From Rhodobacteraceae bacterium UBA2776 (GTDB lineage: Bacteria; Pseudomonadota; Alphaproteobacteria; Rhodobacterales; Rhodobacteraceae): 25,613 nucleotides of DNA. Positions within the stretch are counted from its first letter, which is position 1. Each line of letters begins with the position of its first letter. Both the position numbers and the translations under genes were made by a program. Below are positions 15,402-22,503 of the stretch, one piece after another. The stretch covers positions 905 to 26,517 of the forward strand of contig DEIK01000076.1 of the NCBI GenBank assembly GCA_002352425.1, written 5' to 3'. The notes below the pieces were generated by a model that saw only the letters and a list, made by a program, of their open reading frames with translations, was not told where the DNA came from and made no database searches.

Positions 15402-15430
15402 TTTAGACGCCCTGGCTGAAACAACGTCAA
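15402..15430 (-). promoter_or_regulatory. Predicted luxR promoter
   Basis: On the minus strand TTGACG (15430-15425) and TCTAAA (15407-15402) are separated by exactly 17 bp. They match the sigma-70 consensus at 5/6 and 4/6 positions. The expected transcription start falls at the A of the luxR ATG (15396). Confidence 0.6.
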
Positions 15431-15497
15431 CCCTAAATTGTTATGCTGATGGCAAATACATACCCAGTATTCGTTGCGCATGGGTTAAGTTAACAAC

Positions 15498-15522
15498 AAA
15501 AAACCCCGCCCGAAGGCGAGGT
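15498..15522 (-). terminator. Rho-independent terminator of the ribosomal alpha operon
   Basis: The minus-strand RNA is ACCUCGCC-UUCG-GGCGGGGU, an 8-bp stem with one U-G wobble and a stable UUCG tetraloop, followed by a U-run. It starts 28 nt after the rplQ stop and isolates luxR from the ribosomal genes. Confidence 0.92.
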
Positions 15523-15550
15523 CAATATAGAATTCAACTGATGTTGAAAC

Positions 15551-15973
15551 CTATTCTTCGCCGGTTGTTTCTTCGAGCGCAACGCGGGCCTTGTCAGCAG
15601 CGCCTTTGGCGGCTGGATCACGATCAACGAATTCGATGATCGCCATCGGTGCCATGTCACCATAACGATAACCAGCTTTCAGAACGCGCACATAACCGCC
15701 GTTACGCTCTTTGTAGCGTGGGCCGAGAATGTCAAAAAGTTTGGCAACATACTGATCTTCTTTCAGCCGTGCGCGGGCTTGGCGGCGGGCATGCAGATCG
15801 CCGCGTTTGCCAAGTGTGATCAGTTTTTCCACGATGCGGCGCAGTTCTTTGGCCTTTGGCAGCGTGGTTTTGATTTGTTCGTGCTCAATCAACGACCCAG
15901 CCATGTTGGCAAACAATGCCTTACGGTGTTCATGGGTGCGATTTAGACGGCGGTAACCTCTTGCGTGGCGCAT
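15551..15973 (-). CDS. rplQ: 50S ribosomal protein L17
   Basis: This 140-residue protein has the L17 start MRHARGYRRLNRTHEHRKAL, then NMAGSLIEHEQIKTTLPKAKELRR and KLITLGKRGDLHARRQAR. The core ends near KAGYRYGDMAPMAIIEFVDRD. The C-terminal tail of about 20 residues (AKGAADKARVALEETTGEE) is the longer alphaproteobacterial form. It is the last gene of the alpha operon, 135 nt after rpoA, with the terminator directly downstream. Confidence 0.97.
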   Translation of the reverse strand: MRHARGYRRLNRTHEHRKALFANMAGSLIEHEQIKTTLPKAKELRRIVEKLITLGKRGDLHARRQARARLKEDQYVAKLFDILGPRYKERNGGYVRVLKAGYRYGDMAPMAIIEFVDRDPAAKGAADKARVALEETTGEE

Positions 15974-16057
15974 TATATTAATCCTTCTTCAGGTTTATAC
16001 TTTGTCTGGCGGCCCATGCGTGAGCTGCTCTCCTTGGGGCGGTATTGCCCATTTTTC

Positions 16058-16101
16058 CCCGCCTAAGCGGGCATTAAGTGGGGCGGATCATTGTCCGCCC
16101 C
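16058..16101 (-). repeat. Two hairpins in the rpoA-rplQ spacer
   Basis: An 8-bp stem, GGGGCGGA/TCCGCCCC (16080-16101, loop 6), directly follows the rpoA stop. A second stem, CCCGC-CTAA-GCGGG (16058-16071), follows; on the minus strand the sequence after it is GAAAAATGGGC, with no U-tract. They may act in mRNA processing or protection rather than full termination, because rplQ needs read-through or its own promoter in the remaining spacer. Confidence 0.6.
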
Positions 16102-16108
16102 AAATTTC

Positions 16109-17125
16109 TTAGAACTGGTCTTCGAATTTCTTCGCCAGATCTTCGATATTCTCTGGTGGCCAATCTTCAACGTCCATGCCCAAATGCAGACCCATGCCCG
16201 ACAACACTTCTTTGATCTCGTTCAAAGATTTGCGGCCAAAGTTCGGTGTGCGCAGCATTTCAGCTTCAGTTTTCTGGATCAAATCACCGATATAAACGAT
16301 GTTGTCGTTTTTCAGGCAATTCGCCGAACGAACCGACAATTCCAACTCGTCTACTTTCTTCAGCAGCAGCGGGTTGAATTCCAGGCCATCGTCTTCCTCT
16401 TGACGGTTAGCCGCTTCAGGCTCATCGAAGTTCACGAAGATCGACAGTTGATCTTGCAAAATACGCGCAGCAAACGCTACGGCATCTTCGGCAGTGATCG
16501 AGCCGTCTGTTTCCAGTTTCAGCGTCAGTTTATCATAGTCCAGAACCTGACCTTCGCGGGTCGGCTGCACGTCATAAGACACCTTGCGAACCGGCGAATA
16601 AATCGCATCGATCGGCATCAGTCCAATTGGCGCATCTTCTGGACGGTTGTTTTCAGCAGCAACATAGCCTTTGCCAGTATTCACAGTCAGTTCCATGAAC
16701 AAATCAGCGCCATCATCCAGCTGACAGATCACGTGGTCTTTGTTCAAAACCTCGATGCCTGCAGATTCGGAGATATCGCCAGCGGTCACAACCATTGGAC
16801 CTTTTGCCGAAATCGACAGGCGCTTAGGGCCTTCGACTTCCATCGACAAAGCAACGCCTTTAAGGTTTAATACAATGTCAGTCACGTCTTCGCGAACACC
16901 TGCGATGGTCGAGAATTCGTGCAAAACATTGTCGATCTGAACGCTTGTGATCGCCGCACCTTGAAGGCTGGACATCAGTACACGACGCAGGGCGTTGCCC
17001 ATTGTCAGGCCAAAGCCGCGCTCAAGTGGCTCAGCAATAACAGTTGCTTGTGTTGCGGGGTTTGCACCTGGTGTCACAACCAGTTGCGTTGGCTTAATCA
17101 GTTCTTGCCAGTTCTTATGGATCAT
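16109..17125 (-). CDS. rpoA: DNA-directed RNA polymerase alpha subunit
   Basis: The protein has 338 residues. The N-terminal domain (about 1-230) dimerises and holds the core enzyme; it contains the family motif LERGFGLTMGNALRRVLMSS. The C-terminal domain (about 255-325: VDELELSVRSANCLKNDNI, RTPNFGRKSLNEIKEVL) contacts upstream DNA and activators. The start is set at MIHKNWQELIKPTQL (ATG at 17125) because GGAGG lies 8 nt upstream and this is the conserved alphaproteobacterial N-terminus; an ATG 15 nt earlier overlaps that ribosome-binding site. Confidence 0.98.
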   Translation of the reverse strand: MIHKNWQELIKPTQLVVTPGANPATQATVIAEPLERGFGLTMGNALRRVLMSSLQGAAITSVQIDNVLHEFSTIAGVREDVTDIVLNLKGVALSMEVEGPKRLSISAKGPMVVTAGDISESAGIEVLNKDHVICQLDDGADLFMELTVNTGKGYVAAENNRPEDAPIGLMPIDAIYSPVRKVSYDVQPTREGQVLDYDKLTLKLETDGSITAEDAVAFAARILQDQLSIFVNFDEPEAANRQEEDDGLEFNPLLLKKVDELELSVRSANCLKNDNIVYIGDLIQKTEAEMLRTPNFGRKSLNEIKEVLSGMGLHLGMDVEDWPPENIEDLAKKFEDQF

Positions 17126-17241
17126 GTGTGTCGCCTCCATTCAAGTTTTCGGATCATGTCCCTAAGTCCGAAAACGCCCGAGGTAAAAAATGACGAACTC
17201 GGACAGTTGGAAAACCCCAACGGTCCGAGCGTAGTAATGCG

Positions 17242-17631
17242 TTAAACGCGGCGGCGCTTTGGTGGCCGACAGCCGTTGTGCGCGATTGGTGTAACGTCAC
17301 GGATCGAAGTGACATTCAAACCAATTGCAGCAAAAGCACGTAGCGCTGATTCACGACCGGAACCCGGACCCTGAACTTCAACTTCCAGCGTTTTCACGCC
17401 GTGCTCTTGTGCTTTTTTGCCTGCATCTTCAGCCGCCATCTGCGCCGCGTAAGGCGTAGATTTACGTGAGCCCTTAAAGCCCATCGTACCAGCTGAGGAC
17501 CATGCAATCGCGTTGCCCTGAACATCAGAGATCAGGATTTTCGTGTTGTTGAACGACGAATTAACGTGTGCAACGCCAGAGGCGATATTCTTGCGCTCTT
17601 TGCGCTTTGTGCGTGTCTTTTCACGTGCCAT
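17242..17631 (-). CDS. rpsK: 30S ribosomal protein S11
   Basis: This 129-residue protein binds the 30S platform. Typical segments are GVAHVNSSFNNTKILISD, SSAGTMGFKGSRKSTPYAAQ, VQGPGSGRESALRA and the C-terminus TPIAHNGCRPPKRRRV. AAGGAGG precedes the ATG. It lies 14 nt after rpsM and 116 nt before rpoA. Confidence 0.98.
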   Translation of the reverse strand: MAREKTRTKRKERKNIASGVAHVNSSFNNTKILISDVQGNAIAWSSAGTMGFKGSRKSTPYAAQMAAEDAGKKAQEHGVKTLEVEVQGPGSGRESALRAFAAIGLNVTSIRDVTPIAHNGCRPPKRRRV

Positions 17632-17645
17632 TGATCAAACCCTCC

Positions 17646-18014
17646 TTATTTTTTCTTACCAGCAATAGCCCGTGCAGGGCCTTTGCGAGTGCGAGCGTTC
17701 GTATGGGTGCGTTGACCACGAACAGGAAGGTTACGACGGTGACGCAGGCCACGGTAGCAACCAAGATCCATCAGACGTTTGATGTTCATCTGGATTTCAC
17801 GACGCAGGTCACCTTCAACAGTGAAATTTGCGTCGATATGTTCACGGATGGCCAGAACCTCGGCATCGGAAAGTTCGTTAACACGACGGGTTGCGTCGAT
17901 TTTAACGGCTTCACAGATGCTCTCGGCTGATGTTTGGCCAATACCAGTGATATAAGTCAGGGCGATCGGGACCCGTTTATGGGTCGGGATATTTACGCCG
18001 GCAATACGTGCCAC
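17646..18014 (-). CDS. rpsM: 30S ribosomal protein S13
   Basis: This 122-residue protein of the 30S head starts with ARIAGVNIPTHKRVPIALTYITGIG, continues with DLGCYRGLRHRRNLPVRGQRTHTNARTRKG and ends in a basic tail. The start codon is GTG (18014), with AAGGA 10 nt upstream; the nearest ATG upstream is followed at once by a stop, so GTG is the only sensible start. It is the first gene of the rpsM-rpsK-rpoA-rplQ group, 200 nt after adk. Confidence 0.97.
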   Translation of the reverse strand: MARIAGVNIPTHKRVPIALTYITGIGQTSAESICEAVKIDATRRVNELSDAEVLAIREHIDANFTVEGDLRREIQMNIKRLMDLGCYRGLRHRRNLPVRGQRTHTNARTRKGPARAIAGKKK

Positions 18015-18214
18015 GTGTCACATTCCTTCTTTGTTGCGGCTCCGTAATACCAGAGCCTTTTTTCACAACCAAAGCCCGAAGGATTAACCTTGCGGGCCGT
18101 CGTTGAATTCCAATTTCATACTATCCAAACCGTCGCTTGATTAAGCATGATGATTCTCTTGCGAGATGAGTTGAACTATGGCGTTTTTAAGGGTTGGTCA
18201 AGAGGCTTTACAGC
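18015..18214. promoter_or_regulatory. adk-rpsM intergenic region with two hairpins
   Basis: This is a 200-nt gap in an otherwise tight cluster. GGCTC (18038-18042) and GAGCC (18053-18057) form a hairpin followed by TTTTTT on the plus strand. GCCCGAAGG and CCTTgCGGGC (18074-18096) form another, with one bulge. A TTGACC box (about 18202-18197, minus strand) could belong to an rpsM promoter, but the -10 at 17 bp (TAGTTC) is poor. No small gene (for example rpmJ) is present. Confidence 0.4.
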
Positions 18215-18856
18215 TTAGTTGAGCGCCGTCTTGATCAAGGCCGCCACATCTTCAATTTCGCCCAGCCCGTTTATGGATTTCAGATCCCCCTTGGCATAGT
18301 AATACCCAATCAAAGGCGAGGTCTTTTTGTAGTATTCCATCAGGCGGGTGCGCAACGCGTCAGCGTTGTCATCGGCGCGGCGTTTCATGTCGCTTTTGCC
18401 GCAAACATCGCAAACACCTTCCTTGGCGGGGCGTTTGGTGTCGTCGTGATAAACCTCGCCACAACCACCACAGGTGAAACGCCCTGTGATCCGGTTAACA
18501 AGTGCTTCGTCATCGACCTGCATTTCAACCACAACGTCCAGCGTATTGTTGTATTTCGTCAGCAACTCACCCAAGGCATCAGCCTGTGGCAAAGTGCGTG
18601 GGAACCCGTCAAAGATAAAACCACCCGCGTTATCACCCTGCAGTTTCTCTTCGATCAAGCCGATTACGATCTCATCTGTCACCAACTGACCAGCCGCCAT
18701 GACTTTAGCAACCTTCTCACCCATCTCGGTCCCGCTGTCCTTGGCTTCGCGCAACATATCACCAGTCGACAACTGGATCATGTCGCGTTCTTCTACCAAA
18801 CGACGTGCTTGTGTGCCTTTGCCAGCACCTGGAGGTCCGAGAAGGATAATATTCAT
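18215..18856 (-). CDS. adk: Adenylate kinase with zinc-type LID domain
   Basis: This 213-residue enzyme interconverts ATP + AMP and 2 ADP. The P-loop is GPPGAGKGTQ (7-16); the AMP-binding region has STGDMLR and FDGFPRT (82-88). The LID (about 122-160) is the long form with four cysteines C129/C132/C149/C152 (FTCGGCG, VCDVCGK), which bind zinc in many alphaproteobacterial and Gram-positive enzymes. Its ATG overlaps the secY stop by ATGA. Position after secY is conserved in many bacteria. Confidence 0.97.
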   Translation of the reverse strand: MNIILLGPPGAGKGTQARRLVEERDMIQLSTGDMLREAKDSGTEMGEKVAKVMAAGQLVTDEIVIGLIEEKLQGDNAGGFIFDGFPRTLPQADALGELLTKYNNTLDVVVEMQVDDEALVNRITGRFTCGGCGEVYHDDTKRPAKEGVCDVCGKSDMKRRADDNADALRTRLMEYYKKTSPLIGYYYAKGDLKSINGLGEIEDVAALIKTALN

Positions 18857-20208
18857 TTTCTGCTAGTCACCTTGTTGCGGCGCTTTTTACCACGCAGTTG
18901 AGATTTTTCAATCAGCCCTTCGTATTGATGGGCCAACATATGCGATTGCACTTGTTGAATTGTATCCATTGTCACTGAAACCACAATCAATACGGACGTG
19001 CCGCCGAAATAGAACGGGATCGCGAACTGGCTACGCAGGATTTCCGGCAGCAATGCAACCGCCGCCAAATAGGCCGAGCCAATGACCAACAAACGGGTCA
19101 CAACGTAATCCAAATACTCGGCGGTCTTTTTGCCAGGGCGGATGCCGGGCACAAAGCCATTTTGGTTTTTCAGATTGTCCGCCACATCATCCGTTTTGAA
19201 AGCCACGTTGTATGTGTAGAAAAACGTGAAGAACACGATCATAGCCGTAAAGAACAACAGATACAGCGGTTGACCCGGGCCAAAGTAGGCCAGAATGGTC
19301 GACATCAACGGGCTGGTCGATTGACCCGAGAAGGTGGCAACCGTGGTTGGCAACAGCAATAGCGATGAGGCGAAAATAGCAGGGATAACACCGGCTGGGT
19401 TAACCTTGACGGGCAGGTGCGAATTGCTGCCGTCATAGACTTTCATGCCAACCTGACGCCGCGGGTATTGGATATGGATCTTGCGCAGCGCGCGCTCCAT
19501 GAACACCACAAAGGCAATCACCGCAATCACCATGACAATCACCGCGATAATAACGGCCGGGCTAAGGCTACCGGAACGGCCTTGCGCCAAGAACTGCGCG
19601 ATGGCCGCGGGAATTTCAGCAACGATGCCGACAAAGATGATCAACGAGATACCGTTACCAATGCCGCGTGCGGTGATTTGCTCGCCCAGCCACATCAGGA
19701 ACATGGTGCCGCCAACCAGCGTAATCACTGTTGCCGCTTCAAAATAAAGGCCCGGCGTGGCGGCAAGCCCGCCAGCCTCAAGCGATTTGGCCAAGCCGTA
19801 TGCCTGAAGGGTCGCCAGGAATACCGTGCCGTAGCGGGTATATTGGTTGATCTTCTTGCGGCCTTGCTCGCCTTCTTTTTTCAACTGCTCCAGAGGGGCC
19901 CACATGGCCGTCAGCAGCTGAATGATGATCGAGGCTGAAATATACGGCATGATCCCTAGCGCGAAAATACCCATCCGCCCCAACGCACCACCGGTGAACA
20001 TCTGCAACATGCCGCCGATCCCACCAGACACGTTGTCCATAAATTCACGCAGTGCGCTGCCATCAATACCGGGAACCGGAATGAAAGTGCCCAAACGATA
20101 AACCATCAGCAATCCGATGGTGAATACGATGCGCGAGCGCAATTCGCCTGATTTGGCAAAAGCGCCCCAGCTCATGTTGGCTGCCATTTGTTCTGCTGCG
20201 GATGCCAT
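18853..20208 (-). CDS. secY: Protein translocase subunit SecY
   Basis: This 451-residue central channel of the Sec translocon has about ten transmembrane helices. It starts with ASAAEQMAANMSWGAFAKSGELRSRIVFTIG, and the plug/TM2 region is GIFALGIMPYISASIIIQLL. Other typical segments are GEQITARGIGNGISLIIF and the cytoplasmic loop RPGKKTAEYLDYVVTRL. The C-terminal tail is basic. The ATG at 20208 is preceded by GAGG. It lies 106 nt after rplO, with two hairpins between them, and overlaps adk. Confidence 0.97.
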   Translation of the reverse strand: MASAAEQMAANMSWGAFAKSGELRSRIVFTIGLLMVYRLGTFIPVPGIDGSALREFMDNVSGGIGGMLQMFTGGALGRMGIFALGIMPYISASIIIQLLTAMWAPLEQLKKEGEQGRKKINQYTRYGTVFLATLQAYGLAKSLEAGGLAATPGLYFEAATVITLVGGTMFLMWLGEQITARGIGNGISLIIFVGIVAEIPAAIAQFLAQGRSGSLSPAVIIAVIVMVIAVIAFVVFMERALRKIHIQYPRRQVGMKVYDGSNSHLPVKVNPAGVIPAIFASSLLLLPTTVATFSGQSTSPLMSTILAYFGPGQPLYLLFFTAMIVFFTFFYTYNVAFKTDDVADNLKNQNGFVPGIRPGKKTAEYLDYVVTRLLVIGSAYLAAVALLPEILRSQFAIPFYFGGTSVLIVVSVTMDTIQQVQSHMLAHQYEGLIEKSQLRGKKRRNKVTSRK

Positions 20209-20233
20209 TTAGGGCCTCATTGTTAAATGATTA

Positions 20234-20302
20234 CGCCGCCAAACCGGTTTTCCGGTTGGCGGCGTTAGGAAAACTTAAATCTATGTAAGCGCCCGATGGG
20301 CG
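20234..20302 (-). repeat. Two hairpins in the rplO-secY spacer
   Basis: CGCCC-GAT-GGGCG (20290-20302) follows the rplO stop. A stronger hairpin (20234-20264) has CGCCGCCAACCGG-type arms of 13 bp with one bulged base and a 4-nt loop. No U-tract follows the larger one on the minus strand. A role in transcript processing or in separating r-protein and secY levels is possible but not shown. Confidence 0.6.
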
Positions 20303-20314
20303 TCTCACAAGAGG

Positions 20315-20800
20315 TTATTCAGTCTCGGCAGCTGCCTTTGGCGCAGTTGTGACTGTTAGGGAGCCACCTGCTTTTTCAACAGCCTCGATCGCAGCCTTGG
20401 ATGCGCCGGTCACTTCCAGCTTCACCTTGGATGTTATCTCGCCTTTGGCCAGCACACGAACACCGTCCAGAACGCGGCGAATAACACCGGCTTCCAGCAA
20501 TGCTTCTTCGGTGATGGCTTTTTTGGCGTCCAATTTCTTGGCATCGATGAATTTCTGCAGAATGCTCAAGTTAACAACAGCAAAGCTTTTGCGGTTACGG
20601 CTATTAAAGCCACGTTTTGGCAAGCGTTGGTAGAGGGGCATTTGGCCGCCTTCAAAACCCTTGATCGCCACACCCGAACGGGATTTTTGACCTTTGATAC
20701 CACGGCCACCAGTTTTACCAGTGCCGGAACCCGGGCCACGGCCAATGCGTTTACGGGCTTTGGTTGCACCCGGATTGTCGCGCAATTCATTCAGTTTCAT
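20315..20800 (-). CDS. rplO: 50S ribosomal protein L15
   Basis: This 161-residue protein starts MKLNELRDNPGATKARKRIGRG and continues with the glycine-rich GSGTGKTGGRGIKGQKSRSG and FEGGQMPLYQRLPKRGF. The C-terminal domain (about 75-150) is of the L18e/L15 type, with a short acidic tail. The ATG at 20800 has AAGGAGA upstream; an in-frame ATG at 20845 lacks support. In most bacteria rpmD directly precedes it; here two other genes and a terminator intervene, so it may be the first gene of its own transcript. Confidence 0.97.
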   Translation of the reverse strand: MKLNELRDNPGATKARKRIGRGPGSGTGKTGGRGIKGQKSRSGVAIKGFEGGQMPLYQRLPKRGFNSRNRKSFAVVNLSILQKFIDAKKLDAKKAITEEALLEAGVIRRVLDGVRVLAKGEITSKVKLEVTGASKAAIEAVEKAGGSLTVTTAPKAAAETE

Positions 20801-20950
20801 ATCGCTCTCTCCTTGCCGGATATGGTCACGAGCGAAAAGGACCAACCACGGCTTAAATGTTTCATATAGGTGACAAATTGAATCACCACTGGGCGCGTAT
20901 AGACCTATGCGCGCCCGCGGGCAAGTATCAATACGGTTATCAGTGCAAGC
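20801..20950 (-). promoter_or_regulatory. Putative rplO promoter region and palindrome
   Basis: This 150-nt gap follows the DUF3461-like gene. A 26-bp near-perfect palindrome (20891-20916) has 7-bp GC arms (GGGCGCG/CGCGCCC), one mismatch, and an inner ATAG/CTAT stem. No U-tract follows on the minus strand, so it is not a clear terminator. TTGCCC and TATACG, 17 bp apart and overlapping the palindrome, are a possible promoter for rplO-secY-adk. Confidence 0.4.
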
Positions 20951-21343
20951 TTAGTCTAGCGTATCAATCATTTCGGACAAATGCGTGATATGAGCCTTGA
21001 TTTCGGCCTGCATCGCGTCCAATTCCGCCTTTAGGCTTTCCTTGGTGGCGACCATACGTTTGCTATCAGCCAAAATGGCATCCATTTCGAAAGTAGCCTG
21101 CGACAGCATCGGCGAAATTTCATAACGAATAGCAGCGGTGCCACGCAGATCGGACCCTGGCATCGGCTTGCCAATGCGTTTGAATTCATACCTGCGCCGT
21201 TTGGGTAGGAACGAGCCTTTTGGGCGTTTGTAATTGATCTTCAATACGTCCATATCTTCGGCGATCTGCACAGATGCGTACCCAATAATTTGCTCGGGGT
21301 TCATCACACCCATCTCGGTCAATTTTGGAGTCTTGGTTTTCAT
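20951..21343 (-). CDS. DUF3461 / UPF0325 (YaeH-like) family protein
   Basis: This 130-residue, likely cytosolic protein has no signal peptide. The region LTEMGVMNPEQIIGYASVQ (about 8-26), then DVLKINYKRPKGSFLPKRRRYEFKR, then YEISPML and a C-terminal helix ending in HITHLSEMIDTLD, matches my memory of YaeH/UPF0325 and DUF3461 proteins, whose function is unknown. The ATG at 21343 is preferred over upstream 21418 because GAGGGA precedes it and the conserved part then starts at once. It lies 104 nt downstream of the DUF4202 gene on the same strand, between rpmD and rplO where no gene is expected. The last 45 residues are predicted helical and amphipathic. Confidence 0.72.
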   Translation of the reverse strand: MKTKTPKLTEMGVMNPEQIIGYASVQIAEDMDVLKINYKRPKGSFLPKRRRYEFKRIGKPMPGSDLRGTAAIRYEISPMLSQATFEMDAILADSKRMVATKESLKAELDAMQAEIKAHITHLSEMIDTLD

Positions 21344-21447
21344 CTGGCGATCCCTCTGTTGTTTAGTGTTTTTTATTCTTAATTCTGACGAGACTACCCC
21401 GTTCTGACGCCAAAACACCAGTAAACAAATTTTCGAAACGCGCGCGC

Positions 21448-22095
21448 CTACCCAGTTTCGCGTTTAGCCATGGCCGCGAGTGTGTCCTTCTCTCGCTCAA
21501 CAGCTGCCATTACAATACGCACGGTTTCAGGTGGCAAATCCAACGCCAAAGCCGCGGCGTGGCCGTGGCTCGACATTTTGCGCAGGGTTTTACCAACGAT
21601 GTCGATCAACTTGTCATCATCATAGTCGGAAAACTTTGTGACGAAATCATCCCAGTAGTAGCCTAGGAATACCACATCAACGACGTTCTCTAAGGCTTGC
21701 GAGTCCCCGTCCCGCTTCAACCGCTCTTTGCGCAGGAACGTGCCAACCAGCGCGATGTCATCAGCCGAATAGCCGTTGTCACTCATGATGCCGCCCACCA
21801 GATCAGCGTGCAGCTGACGCATTTCAAGACGCCATTTTTGATAGCCTTCCTTGTTGCGAGGATAGGTATCGCGCGGGATTTGCCAGCGGCGAATATGCTG
21901 CGCACGTGCCGCAATCCGCAGCAACTCGGAGGCCTCAGGATACATCCGTTGCATAGTTTCGGTCATCCGGTCTGCATAGACACTTTCATAGGGGTGCTCG
22001 ATACCCTCCACGATGGTCGTACGTGGGTCTTCAGAGTTTACGGTGTCGATGGCCTTGATCACGGCCTTGAATTGGCCAGTTGGGGTGAAGGGCAT
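21448..22095 (-). CDS. DUF4202 domain-containing protein
   Basis: This 215-residue cytosolic, largely helical protein shows what I recognise as DUF4202 hallmarks: AIDTVNSEDP near the N-terminus, YADRMTETMQRMYPEASELL, RIAARAQHIRRWQIPRDTYP (61-80), GYQKWRLEMRQLHADLV, VGTFLRKERLKRDGDSQALEN and VDVVFLGYYWDDF. The spaced H67, H96 and E126/D130 recall an HD-type metal site, but this is only a resemblance. No biochemical role is known to me. AGGAGA precedes the ATG at 22095, and a good -10 box TATACT lies about 30 nt upstream (22131-22126). The gene follows a terminator-like hairpin after rpmD, so it has its own promoter. Confidence 0.82.
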   Translation of the reverse strand: MPFTPTGQFKAVIKAIDTVNSEDPRTTIVEGIEHPYESVYADRMTETMQRMYPEASELLRIAARAQHIRRWQIPRDTYPRNKEGYQKWRLEMRQLHADLVGGIMSDNGYSADDIALVGTFLRKERLKRDGDSQALENVVDVVFLGYYWDDFVTKFSDYDDDKLIDIVGKTLRKMSSHGHAAALALDLPPETVRIVMAAVEREKDTLAAMAKRETG

Positions 22096-22125
22096 TTTGG
22101 TCTCTCCTGATTCTACGCAAGCGTT

Positions 22126-22131
22126 AGTATA
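22126..22131 (-). promoter_or_regulatory. -10 box of the DUF4202 promoter (candidate)
   Basis: TATACT on the minus strand matches TATAAT at 5 of 6 positions and lies 31 nt before the start codon. The -35 (around CTTTCG/TTTCGC at 16-17 bp) is weak. Confidence 0.45.
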
Positions 22132-22219
22132 GCCGATGTTAAATCAAGCGAAAGCGCGACATAGGGCAACGCCCAACTCAAGATAGCAACTCCCAAGCCG
22201 CCGGATCACCATTCACGAA

Positions 22220-22245
22220 AACGCCCCGAGTCTCCTCGAGGCGTT
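22220..22245 (-). terminator. Terminator-like hairpin after rpmD
   Basis: The minus-strand RNA has an 11-bp stem (AACGCCUCGAG/CUCGGGGCGUU, one U-G wobble) with a GAGA tetraloop, followed by UUC. It is the third of three hairpins after the rpmD stop and the most terminator-like. It would end the first half of the spc operon. Confidence 0.75.
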
Positions 22246-22256
22246 TCTATGTAACC

Positions 22257-22301
22257 CGAAATCTTCAAAAGATTTCGACCTGTTTTCTTTCAAAGAAAAC
22301 A
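22257..22301. repeat. Two perfect palindromes just after rpmD
   Basis: CGAAATCTT-CAA-AAGATTTCG (22257-22277) and TGTTTTCTTT-C-AAAGAAAACA (22281-22301) are perfect inverted repeats of 9 and 10 bp, 3 bp apart. The second ends 1 nt before the rpmD stop codon. They are AT-rich and lack U-tracts. Their loops share the sequence TTCAAA-AGA in slightly different forms. Confidence 0.75.
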
Positions 22302-22302
22302 C

Positions 22303-22491
22303 TTAGCCGCGCTCTTCGATGATCTCAACCATGTGAGAGACCTTGGCGACCATACCGCGTACCGCGGGTGTGTCTTCAAGCTCGCGTGTTTTATGCATCT
22401 TGTTCAGACCCAAACCAATCAGTGTCTGGCGCTGTTTGGCCGGACGGCGGATCGGAGAGCCGGTTTGCTTGACAACAATAGTTTTTGCCAT
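22303..22491 (-). CDS. rpmD: 50S ribosomal protein L30
   Basis: This 62-residue protein has the L30 pattern: IVVKQTGSPIRRPAKQRQTLIGLGLNKM..., followed by RELEDTPAVRGMVAKVSHMVEI. GGAGA precedes the ATG. It lies 12 nt after rpsE. Downstream, three consecutive hairpins separate it from the next gene instead of the usual direct junction with rplO. Confidence 0.97.
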   Translation of the reverse strand: MAKTIVVKQTGSPIRRPAKQRQTLIGLGLNKMHKTRELEDTPAVRGMVAKVSHMVEIIEERG

Positions 22492-22503
22492 TGGATCGTC
22501 TCC

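Noticed and set aside
15452..15485. Possible lux box (ACCCA...TGGGT) upstream of luxR
   Set aside because: The arms are only 5 bp with a 14-bp spacer and do not match the usual 18-20-bp lux box; it is too weak to call.
16091..16870. 259-codon open frame on the plus strand over rpoA
   Set aside because: It is antisense to rpoA, with biased composition (Phe, Gln, Arg, His) and no ribosome-binding site. rpoA is certain.
18194..18901. 235-codon open frame on the plus strand over adk
   Set aside because: It is antisense to adk and the secY end, with no recognisable domain. It is a codon-bias artefact.
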